A DNA stretch of 64,000 nt. Source: Vibrio maritimus (GTDB taxonomy: Bacteria; Pseudomonadota; Gammaproteobacteria; Enterobacterales; Vibrionaceae). The notes under the pieces are model-generated. The model was not told where the DNA came from, did not search any database, and saw only the letters and a list, made by a program, of their open reading frames with translations. The translations under genes were made by a program, and so were the position numbers. Positions 16,191 through 25,072 of the stretch are shown here, piece after piece (position 1 is the first letter of the stretch; every line of letters begins with the position of its first letter). The DNA is taken from assembly GCF_021441885.1 (NCBI RefSeq), contig NZ_CP090438.1, forward strand, positions 2,294,001-2,358,000, written 5' to 3'.

Positions 16191-16637
16191 CTAGTTTGTC
16201 GGGCATTTCTTATCTCTTTGCCACCATGACACGCAGCGTCTGTAAGGGGTCCATTTATCGTATGCCCAGTTGAAGGCAGCCGTAAAAAAGAAGAAAAACA
16301 CCAAAAAGCCCGCTTCGATAATCAGTGCAGTCAACAAAGAAACCTGTAACAACCAAGCTATTGCTGGGATTGTAAAAATGATCAATCCCCCCTCAAAACC
16401 GAGTGCATGACCGACTCTTGTCATCATGCTGCGTTCACTGCGCTCTCCGGGTACCAACCGATCAAACAGTACGTTATACACGTAGTTCCAGACAACGGTA
16501 AAAACACTCATCCCAACACCAATGATCATCATTTGTAGGGATTTTGTCCCTGTCGCAATGGAGGCAACAGGAATAATGATAGAAAGTGCAGTTAATTCAA
16601 ACAGTACTGCATGGAAAAGCCTTTCTTTTACACTCAT
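16191..16637 (-). CDS. PACE-family efflux transporter (AceI-like)
   Basis: 148 residues from ATG 16637, which follows AGGTG; a TTG start at 16673 would add an atypical tail. Four membrane segments form two tandem bacterial transmembrane pairs (PF05232). The family motifs are visible: ERLFHAVLFE in helix 1, WNYVYNVLFD after helix 2, RVGHALGFEGG in helix 3 and FNWAYDKW after helix 4. The Glu in helix 1 is the proton-coupling residue in AceI. PACE pumps export chlorhexidine and other biocides; their native substrates may be polyamines. It is divergent from a LysR regulator, the common arrangement for this family. Confidence 0.9.
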   Translation of the reverse strand: MSVKERLFHAVLFELTALSIIIPVASIATGTKSLQMMIIGVGMSVFTVVWNYVYNVLFDRLVPGERSERSMMTRVGHALGFEGGLIIFTIPAIAWLLQVSLLTALIIEAGFLVFFFFFTAAFNWAYDKWTPYRRCVSWWQRDKKCPTN

Positions 16638-16688
16638 ATACTTAACACCTAACTCAGTATTTAGGACTAGCAATTAGTGCATTATCAA

Positions 16689-16698
16689 TTAAGCTTAA
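16689..16698. promoter_or_regulatory. Palindrome between the PACE and LysR genes, candidate operator
   Basis: TTAAGCTTAA is a perfect 10-bp palindrome in the 97-bp divergent spacer. LysR regulators bind T-N11-A dyads; this site is only a candidate. Confidence 0.3.
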
Positions 16699-16734
16699 GT
16701 TCATAGAAAGTTAGGTCACATCAGGATAACTGAT

Positions 16735-17619
16735 ATGTTAAGTGTTGAACAAATCGAAGCCTTTATCACCACCGTAGAGGCAGGCTCATTTTCCGGTGCT
16801 GCTCGTAAACTTGGCAAAGTACAATCCGCCGTTAGCCAAAATATTATGAATCTTGAGATCGATTGTGGGGTAGAGTTATTCGATCGTCGAGGTCGATATC
16901 CTGTGTTAACGGAAGAAGGAGAAAAACTGTTGCCTTATGCCAAGGCTGCCATGGTGCAACATAATCGGCTAACCGAACGCGTCGACAGCCTCACTCTAAA
17001 AGACATACAACCTATAGTACTCACTATTGATGAAGGTATTCCTTTTGACCGCGTCACACCCATCATCCGTACTTTATCTGAGGAGTTCCCTAGGCTTGAG
17101 CTAGAGGTTCTCTTTGCCTCAAGTAACGACGCAATAGAGATGGTACAAACTGGGAGGGCGACATCGGCACTGGTCCACGAAGACTTATCGATACCCTTCT
17201 CGCTCGACTTTGAGAGCATCGGCTCTATGCAATTTGATATCTATGTTGCGACCGACCACCCTCTCGCTAAGACGGTAGCTCCTCATCTGGAGATACTCAG
17301 CCTCCACCGGCAGCTTTGTATTAGCTCTAGAAACTCAAAATCAAGTAATGTACAGCAAGCGTTGAGCCCAGATATTTGGTACTCAGACAGCTATCAAATG
17401 CTCCTAGAGTGGTGTATAGCTGGGTTTGGTTGGACTTATATACCGAGTTACCTGGCAAAAAGTGCCATTGAGCAAGGAAAAATTATCCCAGTCCCTGTAG
17501 AGTTTGAGAAGGTATCGGCAATCATTAACGTCAGCATTATTCAACACTCAAGTAAGAGTAAGGATCTTGGTCATCGTAGATTAAGAGAACTACTCAAGCA
17601 AAATTTCCAGGAGGGCTAG
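16735..17619 (+). CDS. LysR-family transcriptional regulator, likely of the PACE pump
   Basis: 294 residues. The N-terminal winged helix-turn-helix spans about 1-60 (SVEQIEAFITTVEAGSFSGAARKLGKVQSAVSQNI), followed by a linker helix and a two-lobe substrate-binding domain from about 90. The ATG has AGGA 8 bases upstream. It is divergent from the PACE gene; AceR in Acinetobacter regulates AceI from the same arrangement, so control of the pump is the natural inference. The next gene starts 1 bp after its stop and is probably co-transcribed. Confidence 0.88.
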   Translation: MLSVEQIEAFITTVEAGSFSGAARKLGKVQSAVSQNIMNLEIDCGVELFDRRGRYPVLTEEGEKLLPYAKAAMVQHNRLTERVDSLTLKDIQPIVLTIDEGIPFDRVTPIIRTLSEEFPRLELEVLFASSNDAIEMVQTGRATSALVHEDLSIPFSLDFESIGSMQFDIYVATDHPLAKTVAPHLEILSLHRQLCISSRNSKSSNVQQALSPDIWYSDSYQMLLEWCIAGFGWTYIPSYLAKSAIEQGKIIPVPVEFEKVSAIINVSIIQHSSKSKDLGHRRLRELLKQNFQEG

Positions 17620-17620
17620 C

Positions 17621-18463
17621 ATGAATCAGAATAAAGTACTTATTGTTGGCGCAGGCTGGTTAGGACTTCCACTCGCCAAATCACTCATCAATAAAGGCTA
17701 TGACGTTACCGCTACACGCACGACAGCTGAAGGCGTCAATGAACTCGAACAAGCTGATTTAAACGCAATTGCGCTAAACCTCTCAGAGCTCACCAGCGAA
17801 GACAAACAGCTTGCGGTCACCAATCAACTTATCAACCTGGATGTCGAAACCATCATCGGTTGTTTCCCGCCCGGATTTCGCACAGGTGGCGGAGCCTTGT
17901 ACGCTTCTCAATGGGAAACACTCTGCAACATGGCGAAGAGTGCTGGCGTCAAAAAGCTAGTCATGGTCAGTTCGACCTCTGTGTACCCAGATCGCGCTGA
18001 GATAATGACCGAGGATATGGCTCGTCTTCCGACTGCGAAAGGCAGAGATGACTTTAGCGCTAAGGCTATTATCATGCTGACCGCAGAAGAATATGTTCGC
18101 AACTCGACACTCGATTATGCGATTGTTCGTTGCAGTGGCTTGTTTGGTCCTAACAGACACCCTTCAAGATTTGCATCCAAGCTCAAGAGCGTGAGCGACC
18201 AAGCAACAGCAAACATGCTGCATCTAGACGATGCCATTGGATCAGTGGTGTTTGCGCTAGAACATATCGACGCAAGCGTCGTCAATGCCACAACTCCACG
18301 CTCATGTGACAAAGTCACTTTCTATCGAGCGGCGTTGAGAGCGGCAGGACTCGACACGTCTCTCAACTTGGTCAACTCGGTACCTGATAAAACGATTTCC
18401 AGCGACAAACTACAAAGTCTTGGCTACCACTTTAAGTACCAAAGTACCTTAGACGCCCTTTGA
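17621..18463 (+). CDS. NAD(P)-binding epimerase/SDR-like protein (YeeZ-like)
   Basis: 280 residues with an N-terminal Rossmann fold: VLIVGAGWLGLPLAKSLINKGYDV carries the glycine-rich GxGWLG loop of the YeeZ/6-phosphogluconate-dehydrogenase-like reductases. SSTSVYPD at about 119-126 follows the extended-SDR layout, but the usual YxxxK catalytic pair is not evident, so the reaction is unclear. It begins 1 bp after the LysR gene and shares its transcript. Confidence 0.75.
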   Translation: MNQNKVLIVGAGWLGLPLAKSLINKGYDVTATRTTAEGVNELEQADLNAIALNLSELTSEDKQLAVTNQLINLDVETIIGCFPPGFRTGGGALYASQWETLCNMAKSAGVKKLVMVSSTSVYPDRAEIMTEDMARLPTAKGRDDFSAKAIIMLTAEEYVRNSTLDYAIVRCSGLFGPNRHPSRFASKLKSVSDQATANMLHLDDAIGSVVFALEHIDASVVNATTPRSCDKVTFYRAALRAAGLDTSLNLVNSVPDKTISSDKLQSLGYHFKYQSTLDAL

Positions 18464-18499
18464 TTGCAGTGTCCTAATACGTTTTTGCAGATAAGAAAA

Positions 18500-18520
18500 G
18501 GGAGCCTATCACCGGCTCCC
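18500..18520 (-). terminator. Terminator of tdk
   Basis: The stem GGGAGCC/GGCTCCC with a 7-base loop is followed on the minus strand by TTTTCTT. Confidence 0.85.
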
Positions 18521-18540
18521 TCTTCAATTACTGTGGAAAG

Positions 18541-19119
18541 TTACTTACCAAGCGCTTCTTTATAGTGCTGACGGCAAACAGAGACATATTTATCGTTGCC
18601 ACCAATCGCAACCTGATCACCCTCGGCTATGGCTTTTCCATGCTCATCAGTTCGAATCACCATGTTGGCCTTACGACCGCAGTGACAAATGGTTTTAAGC
18701 TCAATTAACTTATCCGCCCATGCTAAAAGGTGTTTACTACCTTCAAATAACTCGCCCAAAAAGTCTGTTCTCAAGCCGTAGCAAAGCACTGGGATGTTGA
18801 GTTTATCGACCACTTCGGTAAGCTGATACACCTGTTCTTTACTTAGGAACTGGCATTCGTCAACCAAGATACAATGTCGTGGGGTCTCTGCATTAATAGC
18901 GGCGATCTCATCAAACAGGTTTGAATCCGATTTAAACAGTTGCGCTTCGGATTGCAAACCAATACGAGAGCTCACTTTACCGACGCCGTAGCGATCATCT
19001 AGTGCTGCTGTATAAATAAGTGGCGTCATGCCACGCTCTTGATAGTTAAACGAAGATTGAAGAAGTGTTGTCGATTTACCCGCATTCATTGCCGAGTAAT
19101 AGAAGTACATCTGAGCCAA
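18541..19119 (-). CDS. tdk: Thymidine kinase
   Basis: 192 residues, type II thymidine kinase. The P-loop SAMNAGKSTTLLQ lies at about 9-21, the Walker B-like ILVDECQFL near 85-93, and the C-terminal lasso domain carries a zinc ribbon beginning CHCGRKA. It phosphorylates thymidine to dTMP in the salvage pathway. It is monocistronic, with its own terminator. Confidence 0.96.
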   Translation of the reverse strand: MAQMYFYYSAMNAGKSTTLLQSSFNYQERGMTPLIYTAALDDRYGVGKVSSRIGLQSEAQLFKSDSNLFDEIAAINAETPRHCILVDECQFLSKEQVYQLTEVVDKLNIPVLCYGLRTDFLGELFEGSKHLLAWADKLIELKTICHCGRKANMVIRTDEHGKAIAEGDQVAIGGNDKYVSVCRQHYKEALGK

Positions 19120-19144
19120 AGTGTTACACCAAATCTGAAACTAA

Positions 19145-19169
19145 AAAGAAGCCCTTGCAAGCAAGGGCT
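19145..19169 (-). terminator. Terminator of cysS
   Basis: The perfect 9-bp stem AGCCCTTGC/GCAAGGGCT (2-base spacer) is followed on the minus strand by TCTTTTTAG, just after the cysS stop. Confidence 0.9.
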
Positions 19170-19178
19170 AGATAACAA

Positions 19179-20561
19179 TTATTTACGACGCCAAGTCGTG
19201 CCTTCTGGGCCATCTTCAAGGATGATACCCAACTCGTTCAGTTTGTCGCGAGCCAGATCGGCATTCGCCCAATCTTTAGAAGCACGAGAGTCATTACGTA
19301 GTTTGATCAACGCTTCGATCTCAGCCACTTCATCGTCATTACCCGCATCGCCTTTCAGGAAAGACTCAGGGTCTTGGTGAAGGATACCGATCACATCAGC
19401 CAACTCACGCATTAGCGCACCAAGTTGACTTGCTTCTGCCAGATCAACCGTCTTCAAGCGGTTAATTTCACGAGCCATATCGAACAGCACTGAGTAAGCT
19501 TCTGGGGTATTGAAGTCATCGTTCATCGCGGTCGTAAAGCGAGTCACATATTCTTCACCGCCTGTAGGCTCAGCCTTTGTATCAAGGCCGCGTAGCGATG
19601 TGTACAGACGCTCTAGTGCTGAGCGCGCTTGGTTTAGGTTGTCTTCACTGTAGTTAAGCTGGCTGCGGTAATGGCCAGACATTAGGAAATAACGAACCGT
19701 CTCTGCATCGTAGTGACCTAGCACGTCGCGAATTGTGAAGAAGTTGCCCAGCGACTTTGACATTTTTTCTTTGTCGACCATCACCATGCCACTGTGCATC
19801 CAAGTGTTCACGTACTGAGTATCGTGTGCACAGCATGACTGAGCAATTTCGTTTTCGTGGTGCGGGAACTGAAGATCCGAACCGCCGCCATGAATATCGA
19901 AGTGGTCACCAAGAATAGAAGAGTTCATCGCTGAACACTCGATATGCCAACCTGGACGACCAGCGCCCCATGGTGATTCCCAAGTAGGTTCACCTGGCTT
20001 AGACATTTTCCAAAGCACGAAGTCTAGCGGGCTGCGTTTCGCGCTTTCAACATCTACGCGAGCACCAGCTTGCAGTTGGTCAAGATCCTGCTTAGATAGC
20101 TTGCCATACTCGTCAAACTTACCCACTTCAAACATGACATCGCCATTGCTCGCCACGTAAGCAAAACCACGCTCGATCAACTTTTCAACCAATGCGATGA
20201 TCTCTGCGATAAATTCCGTTGCACGAGGTTCAACGTCTGGACGCTTCATGTTCAGTGCATCGAAATCAGCGTGCATTTCACCGATAAGGCGCTCAGTTAG
20301 TGAATCACATGACTCACCGTTTTCGTTTGCACGTTTGATAATTTTATCATCGATATCAGTAATGTTGCGCACGAACGTGAGATCATAACCTACGTAGCGA
20401 AGGTAACGAGATACCACGTCGAAAGAAACAAATGTACGACCATGACCGATGTGACAGAGATCGTAAATAGTGACCCCACAGACATACATGCCGACTTTAC
20501 CAGCATGAATAGGTTTGAATTCCTCTTTTTGTCGCGTCAGTGTGTTGTATATTTTTAACAT
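19179..20561 (-). CDS. cysS: Cysteinyl-tRNA synthetase
   Basis: 460 residues from ATG 20561, preceded by AGAGAT; a longer frame to 20621 adds a non-conserved 20-residue leader. Class I synthetase: CGVTIYDLCHIGHGRTF holds the HIGH-type motif and a zinc-binding Cys, GWHIECS gives further zinc ligands, and EKMSKSLGN is the KMSKS loop. It charges tRNA-Cys in the cytoplasm. Divergent from ppiB across about 240 bp, an arrangement conserved in many gammaproteobacteria. Confidence 0.97.
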   Translation of the reverse strand: MLKIYNTLTRQKEEFKPIHAGKVGMYVCGVTIYDLCHIGHGRTFVSFDVVSRYLRYVGYDLTFVRNITDIDDKIIKRANENGESCDSLTERLIGEMHADFDALNMKRPDVEPRATEFIAEIIALVEKLIERGFAYVASNGDVMFEVGKFDEYGKLSKQDLDQLQAGARVDVESAKRSPLDFVLWKMSKPGEPTWESPWGAGRPGWHIECSAMNSSILGDHFDIHGGGSDLQFPHHENEIAQSCCAHDTQYVNTWMHSGMVMVDKEKMSKSLGNFFTIRDVLGHYDAETVRYFLMSGHYRSQLNYSEDNLNQARSALERLYTSLRGLDTKAEPTGGEEYVTRFTTAMNDDFNTPEAYSVLFDMAREINRLKTVDLAEASQLGALMRELADVIGILHQDPESFLKGDAGNDDEVAEIEALIKLRNDSRASKDWANADLARDKLNELGIILEDGPEGTTWRRK

Positions 20562-20734
20562 GATCTCTATCTGAACTATTACGTTTAAAATGTATCGGCG
20601 ATTATAACCATAAAGCTTCACAGAATGGAGCGATTAAGCGAAGAAATCTTAGGTTTTCGAGGGAGTTTTTTGCCAACTTAGACCAGACTGAACAAAAAGC
20701 ATTCCTTTTATTCGCGATATACGTGTTTCAACTA

Positions 20735-20762
20735 TTGCTTGTACAGTGAGTTAGGCTAGAAT
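20735..20762 (+). promoter_or_regulatory. Predicted sigma-70 promoter of ppiB
   Basis: TTGCTT (20735-20740) and TAGAAT (20757-20762) with a 16-bp spacer lie 38 bp before the ppiB start. A consensus match only. Confidence 0.45.
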
Positions 20763-20800
20763 CATGGCTTCAAACATAAAAACACGAATAGGTATTCATC

Positions 20801-21295
20801 ATGATCACCCTTCACACTAATTTCGGCGACATCAAGATTCAATTGAACGAAGAGAAAGCACCTGAAACAAGTGCAAACTTCCTACAATACTGCCGCGATG
20901 GTTTCTACGACAACACGCTATTCCACCGTGTTATCGACGGTTTCATGATCCAAGGTGGTGGCATGACGTCTGGTCTTAAAGAGAAGGCAACTCGTGCTCC
21001 AATCAAAAACGAAGCGAACAACGGTCTTAGCAACAAAGTAGGTACTTTGGCTATGGCGCGTACTATGGAACCGCACTCAGCGAGCTCTCAGTTCTTCATC
21101 AACGTAAACGACAACACTTTCCTAGACTTCCGCTCAGAGAGCCTGGACGGTTGGGGTTACTGTGTATTTGCTGAAGTTGTTGAAGGCATGGACATCGTTA
21201 ACAAGATCAAAGGTGTGAGCACTGGCTCAATGGGCATGCACCAAGATGTTCCTCTTGAGGAAGTGATCATCACTGGCTCTACGATTCACGAGTAA
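20801..21295 (+). CDS. ppiB: Cytoplasmic peptidyl-prolyl cis-trans isomerase B (cyclophilin)
   Basis: 164 residues with no signal peptide, hence the cytoplasmic cyclophilin PpiB rather than periplasmic PpiA. The catalytic core FHRVIDGFMIQGGG (Arg of the active site) and SSQFFINVNDN are present. It catalyses proline isomerisation in folding proteins. A strong terminator separates it from lpxH, though some read-through is likely because lpxH starts only 39 bp downstream. Confidence 0.96.
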   Translation: MITLHTNFGDIKIQLNEEKAPETSANFLQYCRDGFYDNTLFHRVIDGFMIQGGGMTSGLKEKATRAPIKNEANNGLSNKVGTLAMARTMEPHSASSQFFINVNDNTFLDFRSESLDGWGYCVFAEVVEGMDIVNKIKGVSTGSMGMHQDVPLEEVIITGSTIHE

Positions 21296-21302
21296 TCGTT
21301 AT

Positions 21303-21326
21303 AAGGGAGGGCTCGCCCTCCCTTTT
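21303..21326 (+). terminator. Terminator between ppiB and lpxH
   Basis: The 10-bp arms AAGGGAGGGC/GCCCTCCCTT are followed by a T run. Confidence 0.85.
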
Positions 21327-21334
21327 AGTAAATT

Positions 21335-22066
21335 ATGACAACACTATTCATTTCTGACTTACACCTCTCGCCTCAGTTACCTCAAACGACGGAATGCTTT
21401 GTCAACTTCATGCGCAATGAAGCGGTACATGCTGACGCCTTGTATGTGCTTGGTGACTTATTTGAATTCTGGATTGGCGATGATGATCCCTCCGATTTCG
21501 CAGCGACAATCAAACAAGAATTTCGCCAACTAACCGACAAAGGTGTTCCCACTTACTTCATTCAAGGTAACCGAGACTTTCTCCTAAGCCATCGCTTCTG
21601 CAAAGAGACAGGAATGACGCTGCTCGATGAGCATACAGTGATTGACTTGTACGGTAGAAAAGCCGTGATCTTGCATGGTGATACCCTGTGCACTGACGAT
21701 ATCAAGTACCAGAAATTTAGAGCTAAGGTACATATGCCTTGGTTGCAATGGATATTTAATCGCCTCCCATTCTTTACAAGACGGCGTATTGTTAATAAAA
21801 TCCAGGGCGATATTCGTGAGGTCAAAACCACTAAATCACTTGATATTATGGATGTAAACCAAGATGAAGTGGTTGCGTTGATGCACACCAGCGAGACAGA
21901 CTTGATGATTCATGGACACACCCATAGACCAGGCACACACCATTTTGATGCTAACGGTCAGGCAATGACACGAATAGTTTTGGGGGATTGGTATGAGCAA
22001 GGCTCTGTCTTAGTCTGCGACCCCCAATCACAACGCTTAGAGACACGTTTTTTCAACAAACCATGA
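21335..22066 (+). CDS. lpxH: UDP-2,3-diacylglucosamine diphosphatase LpxH
   Basis: 243 residues. Calcineurin-like metallophosphoesterase with the ordered metal-binding motifs DLHL (about 7-10), GDLFEFWIGDD, GNRDFLL, LHGD and HGHTHRP. It hydrolyses UDP-2,3-diacylglucosamine to lipid X at the inner face of the membrane, step four of lipid A synthesis. It follows ppiB at 39 bp, as in other Vibrio and in E. coli, with the terminator in between. Confidence 0.96.
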   Translation: MTTLFISDLHLSPQLPQTTECFVNFMRNEAVHADALYVLGDLFEFWIGDDDPSDFAATIKQEFRQLTDKGVPTYFIQGNRDFLLSHRFCKETGMTLLDEHTVIDLYGRKAVILHGDTLCTDDIKYQKFRAKVHMPWLQWIFNRLPFFTRRRIVNKIQGDIREVKTTKSLDIMDVNQDEVVALMHTSETDLMIHGHTHRPGTHHFDANGQAMTRIVLGDWYEQGSVLVCDPQSQRLETRFFNKP

Positions 22067-22147
22067 ACCAACGCTCGAAAATTCGATAGTTTCATAGTCA
22101 AACAAAGCAATTAAACGTTACTATGTGAGAACGTTTTTGAGATACCG

Positions 22148-23389
22148 ATGCAGAATTTGAAATACTCATACATCGCTAGACAGCCTATTCTGGATAGCGA
22201 CCAAAAAACTGTTGGCTATGAGCTGCTATTTAGGGATGGGCCCAATAACACCTTCCCAGATATCGACCCAGAACTCGCGACAAATCGACTCCTGTCTGAA
22301 CACTTCCTTGCTACACATTACAGTACGATAGGCGATAAATTAGGCTTTGTTAACTTCCCTTATCAAAGCTTGGTTAACATGGTCCCGACGCTGTTTCCCA
22401 AGGATAATCTTGTCATCGAAATTCTCGAAAGCTGTGAGCCTACCGCTGAGTTACTTTCTGCTATCAAAAAAATGTCTCAAGCAGGGTATACCATCGCACT
22501 CGACGATTTTGTGCCAAAGAAAGAGTGGCTACCATTCTTGCCGTACACATCGATCATAAAGATCGACATCCAACAGTATTCGCTGAAGAAGGCACAAACG
22601 CTGATTGAAAGGCTCAAGCCACACGACATCATTTTCTTAGCAGAAAAAGTAGAGACGTACGAAGAGTTCGAGCTTGCAAAAGAAGTCGGGTTTAATCAGT
22701 TCCAGGGCTACTTTTTCAGTCGACCGCAATTAATCCGCCGCAAACAGATCAAACCTTCTTTCTTGACTGTGGTTCAACTGTGTAAGGAAATTGCTAACTC
22801 AGATATCAATTATGATGAGCTTGAGCGTTTGATTTCATTAGACGTAACCTTGTCATATAAACTGCTGACGTTTGTGAATGCATCGTACCTCATCCGCTCT
22901 GAGATCAAATCTTTCAAGCAAGCACTCGTATACTTAGGTGAAGAGCGCTTACGAAAGTTTATTTCACTGGTTGCGATTACTTCTACGCAAGATGATAAGC
23001 CTGACAGCTTATATAGTTTGTCGATTCAACGTGCGCGTTTCTGCGAACTACTACTAAAAGACATCAATAGCAATATTGATGAGGGGTTAGGCTTTCTAAC
23101 CGGCATGTTCTCGCTGCTCGACTCGTTATTTGATCAGCCGCTAGAAGAGTTAGTTGAAAAGATGCCTATCGACAACCTGGTGAAAGCAGCGCTCGTTACT
23201 AAGCAAGGCACTCTAGGTAATATCCTATCGCTAGTAAAAGCGTATGAGAGCGCAGACTGGACGACGGTTATCGCACTGAGAGATAAGCTCGAGATCAGTG
23301 ACGATAAGCTTGCTCGATACTACGATGACGCCATTAAGTGGACCGAAGACCTACTCGCTATCGAGTCAGAATACAATACGCACCTATAA
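22148..23389 (+). CDS. EAL-HDOD signalling protein with degenerate EAL domain (YuxH type)
   Basis: 413 residues. The EAL domain (about 8-200) keeps landmarks ARQPILD, GYELLFR, ALDDF, KIDI, AEKVET and FQGYFFSRP, but the catalytic EALLR reads ELLFR and the DDFGTGYSS loop reads DDFVPKKEW, so c-di-GMP hydrolysis is unlikely. An HDOD domain follows (about 200-400). This is the YuxH-type architecture; Vibrio members affect motility and biofilm. The HDOD part suggests a binding or scaffolding role. It could sense c-di-GMP without cleaving it. It is followed 23 bp later by ychJ. Confidence 0.88.
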   Translation: MQNLKYSYIARQPILDSDQKTVGYELLFRDGPNNTFPDIDPELATNRLLSEHFLATHYSTIGDKLGFVNFPYQSLVNMVPTLFPKDNLVIEILESCEPTAELLSAIKKMSQAGYTIALDDFVPKKEWLPFLPYTSIIKIDIQQYSLKKAQTLIERLKPHDIIFLAEKVETYEEFELAKEVGFNQFQGYFFSRPQLIRRKQIKPSFLTVVQLCKEIANSDINYDELERLISLDVTLSYKLLTFVNASYLIRSEIKSFKQALVYLGEERLRKFISLVAITSTQDDKPDSLYSLSIQRARFCELLLKDINSNIDEGLGFLTGMFSLLDSLFDQPLEELVEKMPIDNLVKAALVTKQGTLGNILSLVKAYESADWTTVIALRDKLEISDDKLARYYDDAIKWTEDLLAIESEYNTHL

Positions 23390-23412
23390 ACTCATTTGAT
23401 TTTAGACCTACC

Positions 23413-23901
23413 ATGAAGCCATGTTACTGTGGCAGTAACTTGAATTATCAAGAATGCTGCCAACCTATACACAACGATGTCACTCTAGCTAAAAAGCCAG
23501 AGCAACTTATGCGTGCTCGCTATAGCGCTCACCTTACCAAGAATGTTGATTTTGTCGTCGCTACCTATCACCCAAGCTGTAACGCCGAGCAAGACCGACA
23601 GGCCATTGCGGATTCCGTCAACAGTGACTGGGCAAGACTCGAAGTCATTAACAGCGAAGATGGACTTCACGAGAACGAAGGCTATGTGAGCTTCCGCGCC
23701 TTCCTGCGTGAAAACGGCATGGAGTACTGTCTTGCAGAGCGTTCTCGTTTCCTGTTTGAAAACGGACAGTGGTTTTATGTCGATGGGGAGATCGACGACA
23801 CCATACCTCCGAAGCAGCTGACCGCTGAATCCAGCAAGGTGGGTAGAAATGACCCTTGCCCTTGTGGAAGCGGCAAGAAGCACAAAAAGTGCTGCGGTTG
23901 A
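23413..23901 (+). CDS. ychJ: YchJ family (UPF0225) zinc-binding SEC-C protein
   Basis: 162 residues from ATG 23413; the frame extends 25 codons further up inside the previous gene, without family resemblance. Two SEC-C zinc motifs frame the protein: CYCGSNLNYQECCQ at the N-terminus and CPCGSGKKHKKCC at the C-terminus, with an NTF2-like domain between. The family is conserved in gammaproteobacteria without an assigned reaction. Cytoplasmic. A bidirectional terminator follows. Confidence 0.9.
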   Translation: MKPCYCGSNLNYQECCQPIHNDVTLAKKPEQLMRARYSAHLTKNVDFVVATYHPSCNAEQDRQAIADSVNSDWARLEVINSEDGLHENEGYVSFRAFLRENGMEYCLAERSRFLFENGQWFYVDGEIDDTIPPKQLTAESSKVGRNDPCPCGSGKKHKKCCG

Positions 23902-23917
23902 GTACAGTCGTTGATTG

Positions 23918-23944
23918 AAAAAGGTCGCTCAATGCGACCTTTTT
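23918..23944. terminator. Bidirectional terminator between ychJ and the DUF4250 gene
   Basis: The stem AAAAAGGTCGC/GCGACCTTTTT with a 5-base loop has T runs on both strands. Confidence 0.9.
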
Positions 23945-23958
23945 AATGGTATCTGGTT

Positions 23959-24159
23959 CTAGCGCTCGTAAGCTTTAAATTGATTGGTGAGAGGATCATA
24001 TTGGTAGCCCAACATATCGAGTTTACCGACCACGCCTTCTACATCCATTTCATACATGCTCACCAACTCTTCAAACGAGTCACATTCTAAACGCAACTTT
24101 TCGTTGACGATACCAAGCAAAATAATACTGTCAAAACGGCTCGCATTACTTAGATCCAT
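23959..24159 (-). CDS. DUF4250 family small protein
   Basis: 66 residues. The pattern FDSIILLGIVNEKLRLECDSFEELVSMYEMDVEGVVGKLDMLGYQYDPLTNQFK is that of DUF4250, a compact helical domain of unknown role found in many bacteria. No signal peptide, no membrane segment. It lies between two hairpins and forms its own transcription unit. Confidence 0.82.
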   Translation of the reverse strand: MDLSNASRFDSIILLGIVNEKLRLECDSFEELVSMYEMDVEGVVGKLDMLGYQYDPLTNQFKAYER

Positions 24160-24171
24160 AATCGTACTCCA

Positions 24172-24200
24172 TAAAAAAAGCTAGCCTTTAAAGACTAGCT
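24172..24200 (-). terminator. Terminator of the 24.2-24.9 kb membrane protein gene
   Basis: The stem AGCTAG/CTAGCT with a loop containing TTTAAA is followed on the minus strand by seven T. Confidence 0.8.
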
Positions 24201-24236
24201 GTTAATTACGGAATAGAAAGTGATTTGGTTTGCAAA

Positions 24237-24920
24237 TTAGGCAAGCCAATATAGCTGTAGCAAACCTACATTAGTGACCATTAAGCTTAAGAAGGCCACC
24301 ACTAGCTGACCTTTCGCCGGTGTACTGTGTTTAATGATATGCCAACTCCAAATCACCACACCTAGCATTAACATCACTAATGAACTGATCACAGCAGGCG
24401 TGTACTCAGCAACAATGTTCGGCTCCCATTGATAGGCATTAAATACAAAGCTCAGAGCGAGCAGCATGGCAAAAACCACGCCCGCAACTGGCAGAATTCG
24501 GTGAAACGCCTGAAGACGAGTTTTAGCGATGGTCAACAATAGGTGTGAAAATGCTGTGCCTAATAGTAGCCCCGCGCAAGCCAGCGATAATGACTGCGCT
24601 AAATTAGGCTGCTGGACCACGATAATGGCGGCAAACGAGCCCGCCAAACCATTGGCTAAATGTAAGACCCAAAACGGCCCCTGCTGACGCGTCTTGCCAG
24701 TCTGAACCTTGGAGTAAAAATAAAAAATAGCAAACACCACCAAAAACGCTTCGACTTTAAGTGACGCAATCGCCAGCCAAAGTATGCCAATGGCAGGAAG
24801 AAGCTTGTGGATACGTCCTCTTTGACCCGGACAAATATCGCCCTTTGCTAAAATAAGGGTAAGGACAAGCATCGCAACCGCTAAGGCAGGAGCGAGAAGA
24901 GTCAAAACTGCTGTAATCAT
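24237..24920 (-). CDS. Hypothetical inner-membrane protein, about seven helices
   Basis: 227 residues, almost wholly hydrophobic, with about seven membrane segments starting directly at the N-terminus (MITAVLTLLAPALAVAMLVL). I recognise no functional motif. It is a single-gene unit with its own terminator, divergent from ygiQ. It may be a lineage-restricted Vibrio membrane protein. Confidence 0.75.
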   Translation of the reverse strand: MITAVLTLLAPALAVAMLVLTLILAKGDICPGQRGRIHKLLPAIGILWLAIASLKVEAFLVVFAIFYFYSKVQTGKTRQQGPFWVLHLANGLAGSFAAIIVVQQPNLAQSLSLACAGLLLGTAFSHLLLTIAKTRLQAFHRILPVAGVVFAMLLALSFVFNAYQWEPNIVAEYTPAVISSLVMLMLGVVIWSWHIIKHSTPAKGQLVVAFLSLMVTNVGLLQLYWLA

Positions 24921-25072
24921 GGATGTGGTGTCATTGCAAAAAACATTGGCGCTGATGATATATCAGCTCAAGAAGGAATGCTATCCAGTCGTAATACCCA
25001 CAATTTGTTTGGGCTTTGAAGTCACTGGAATTGAAGTATATAATGCCCGCCTCCAAAACCAGAGGTCAAAAT

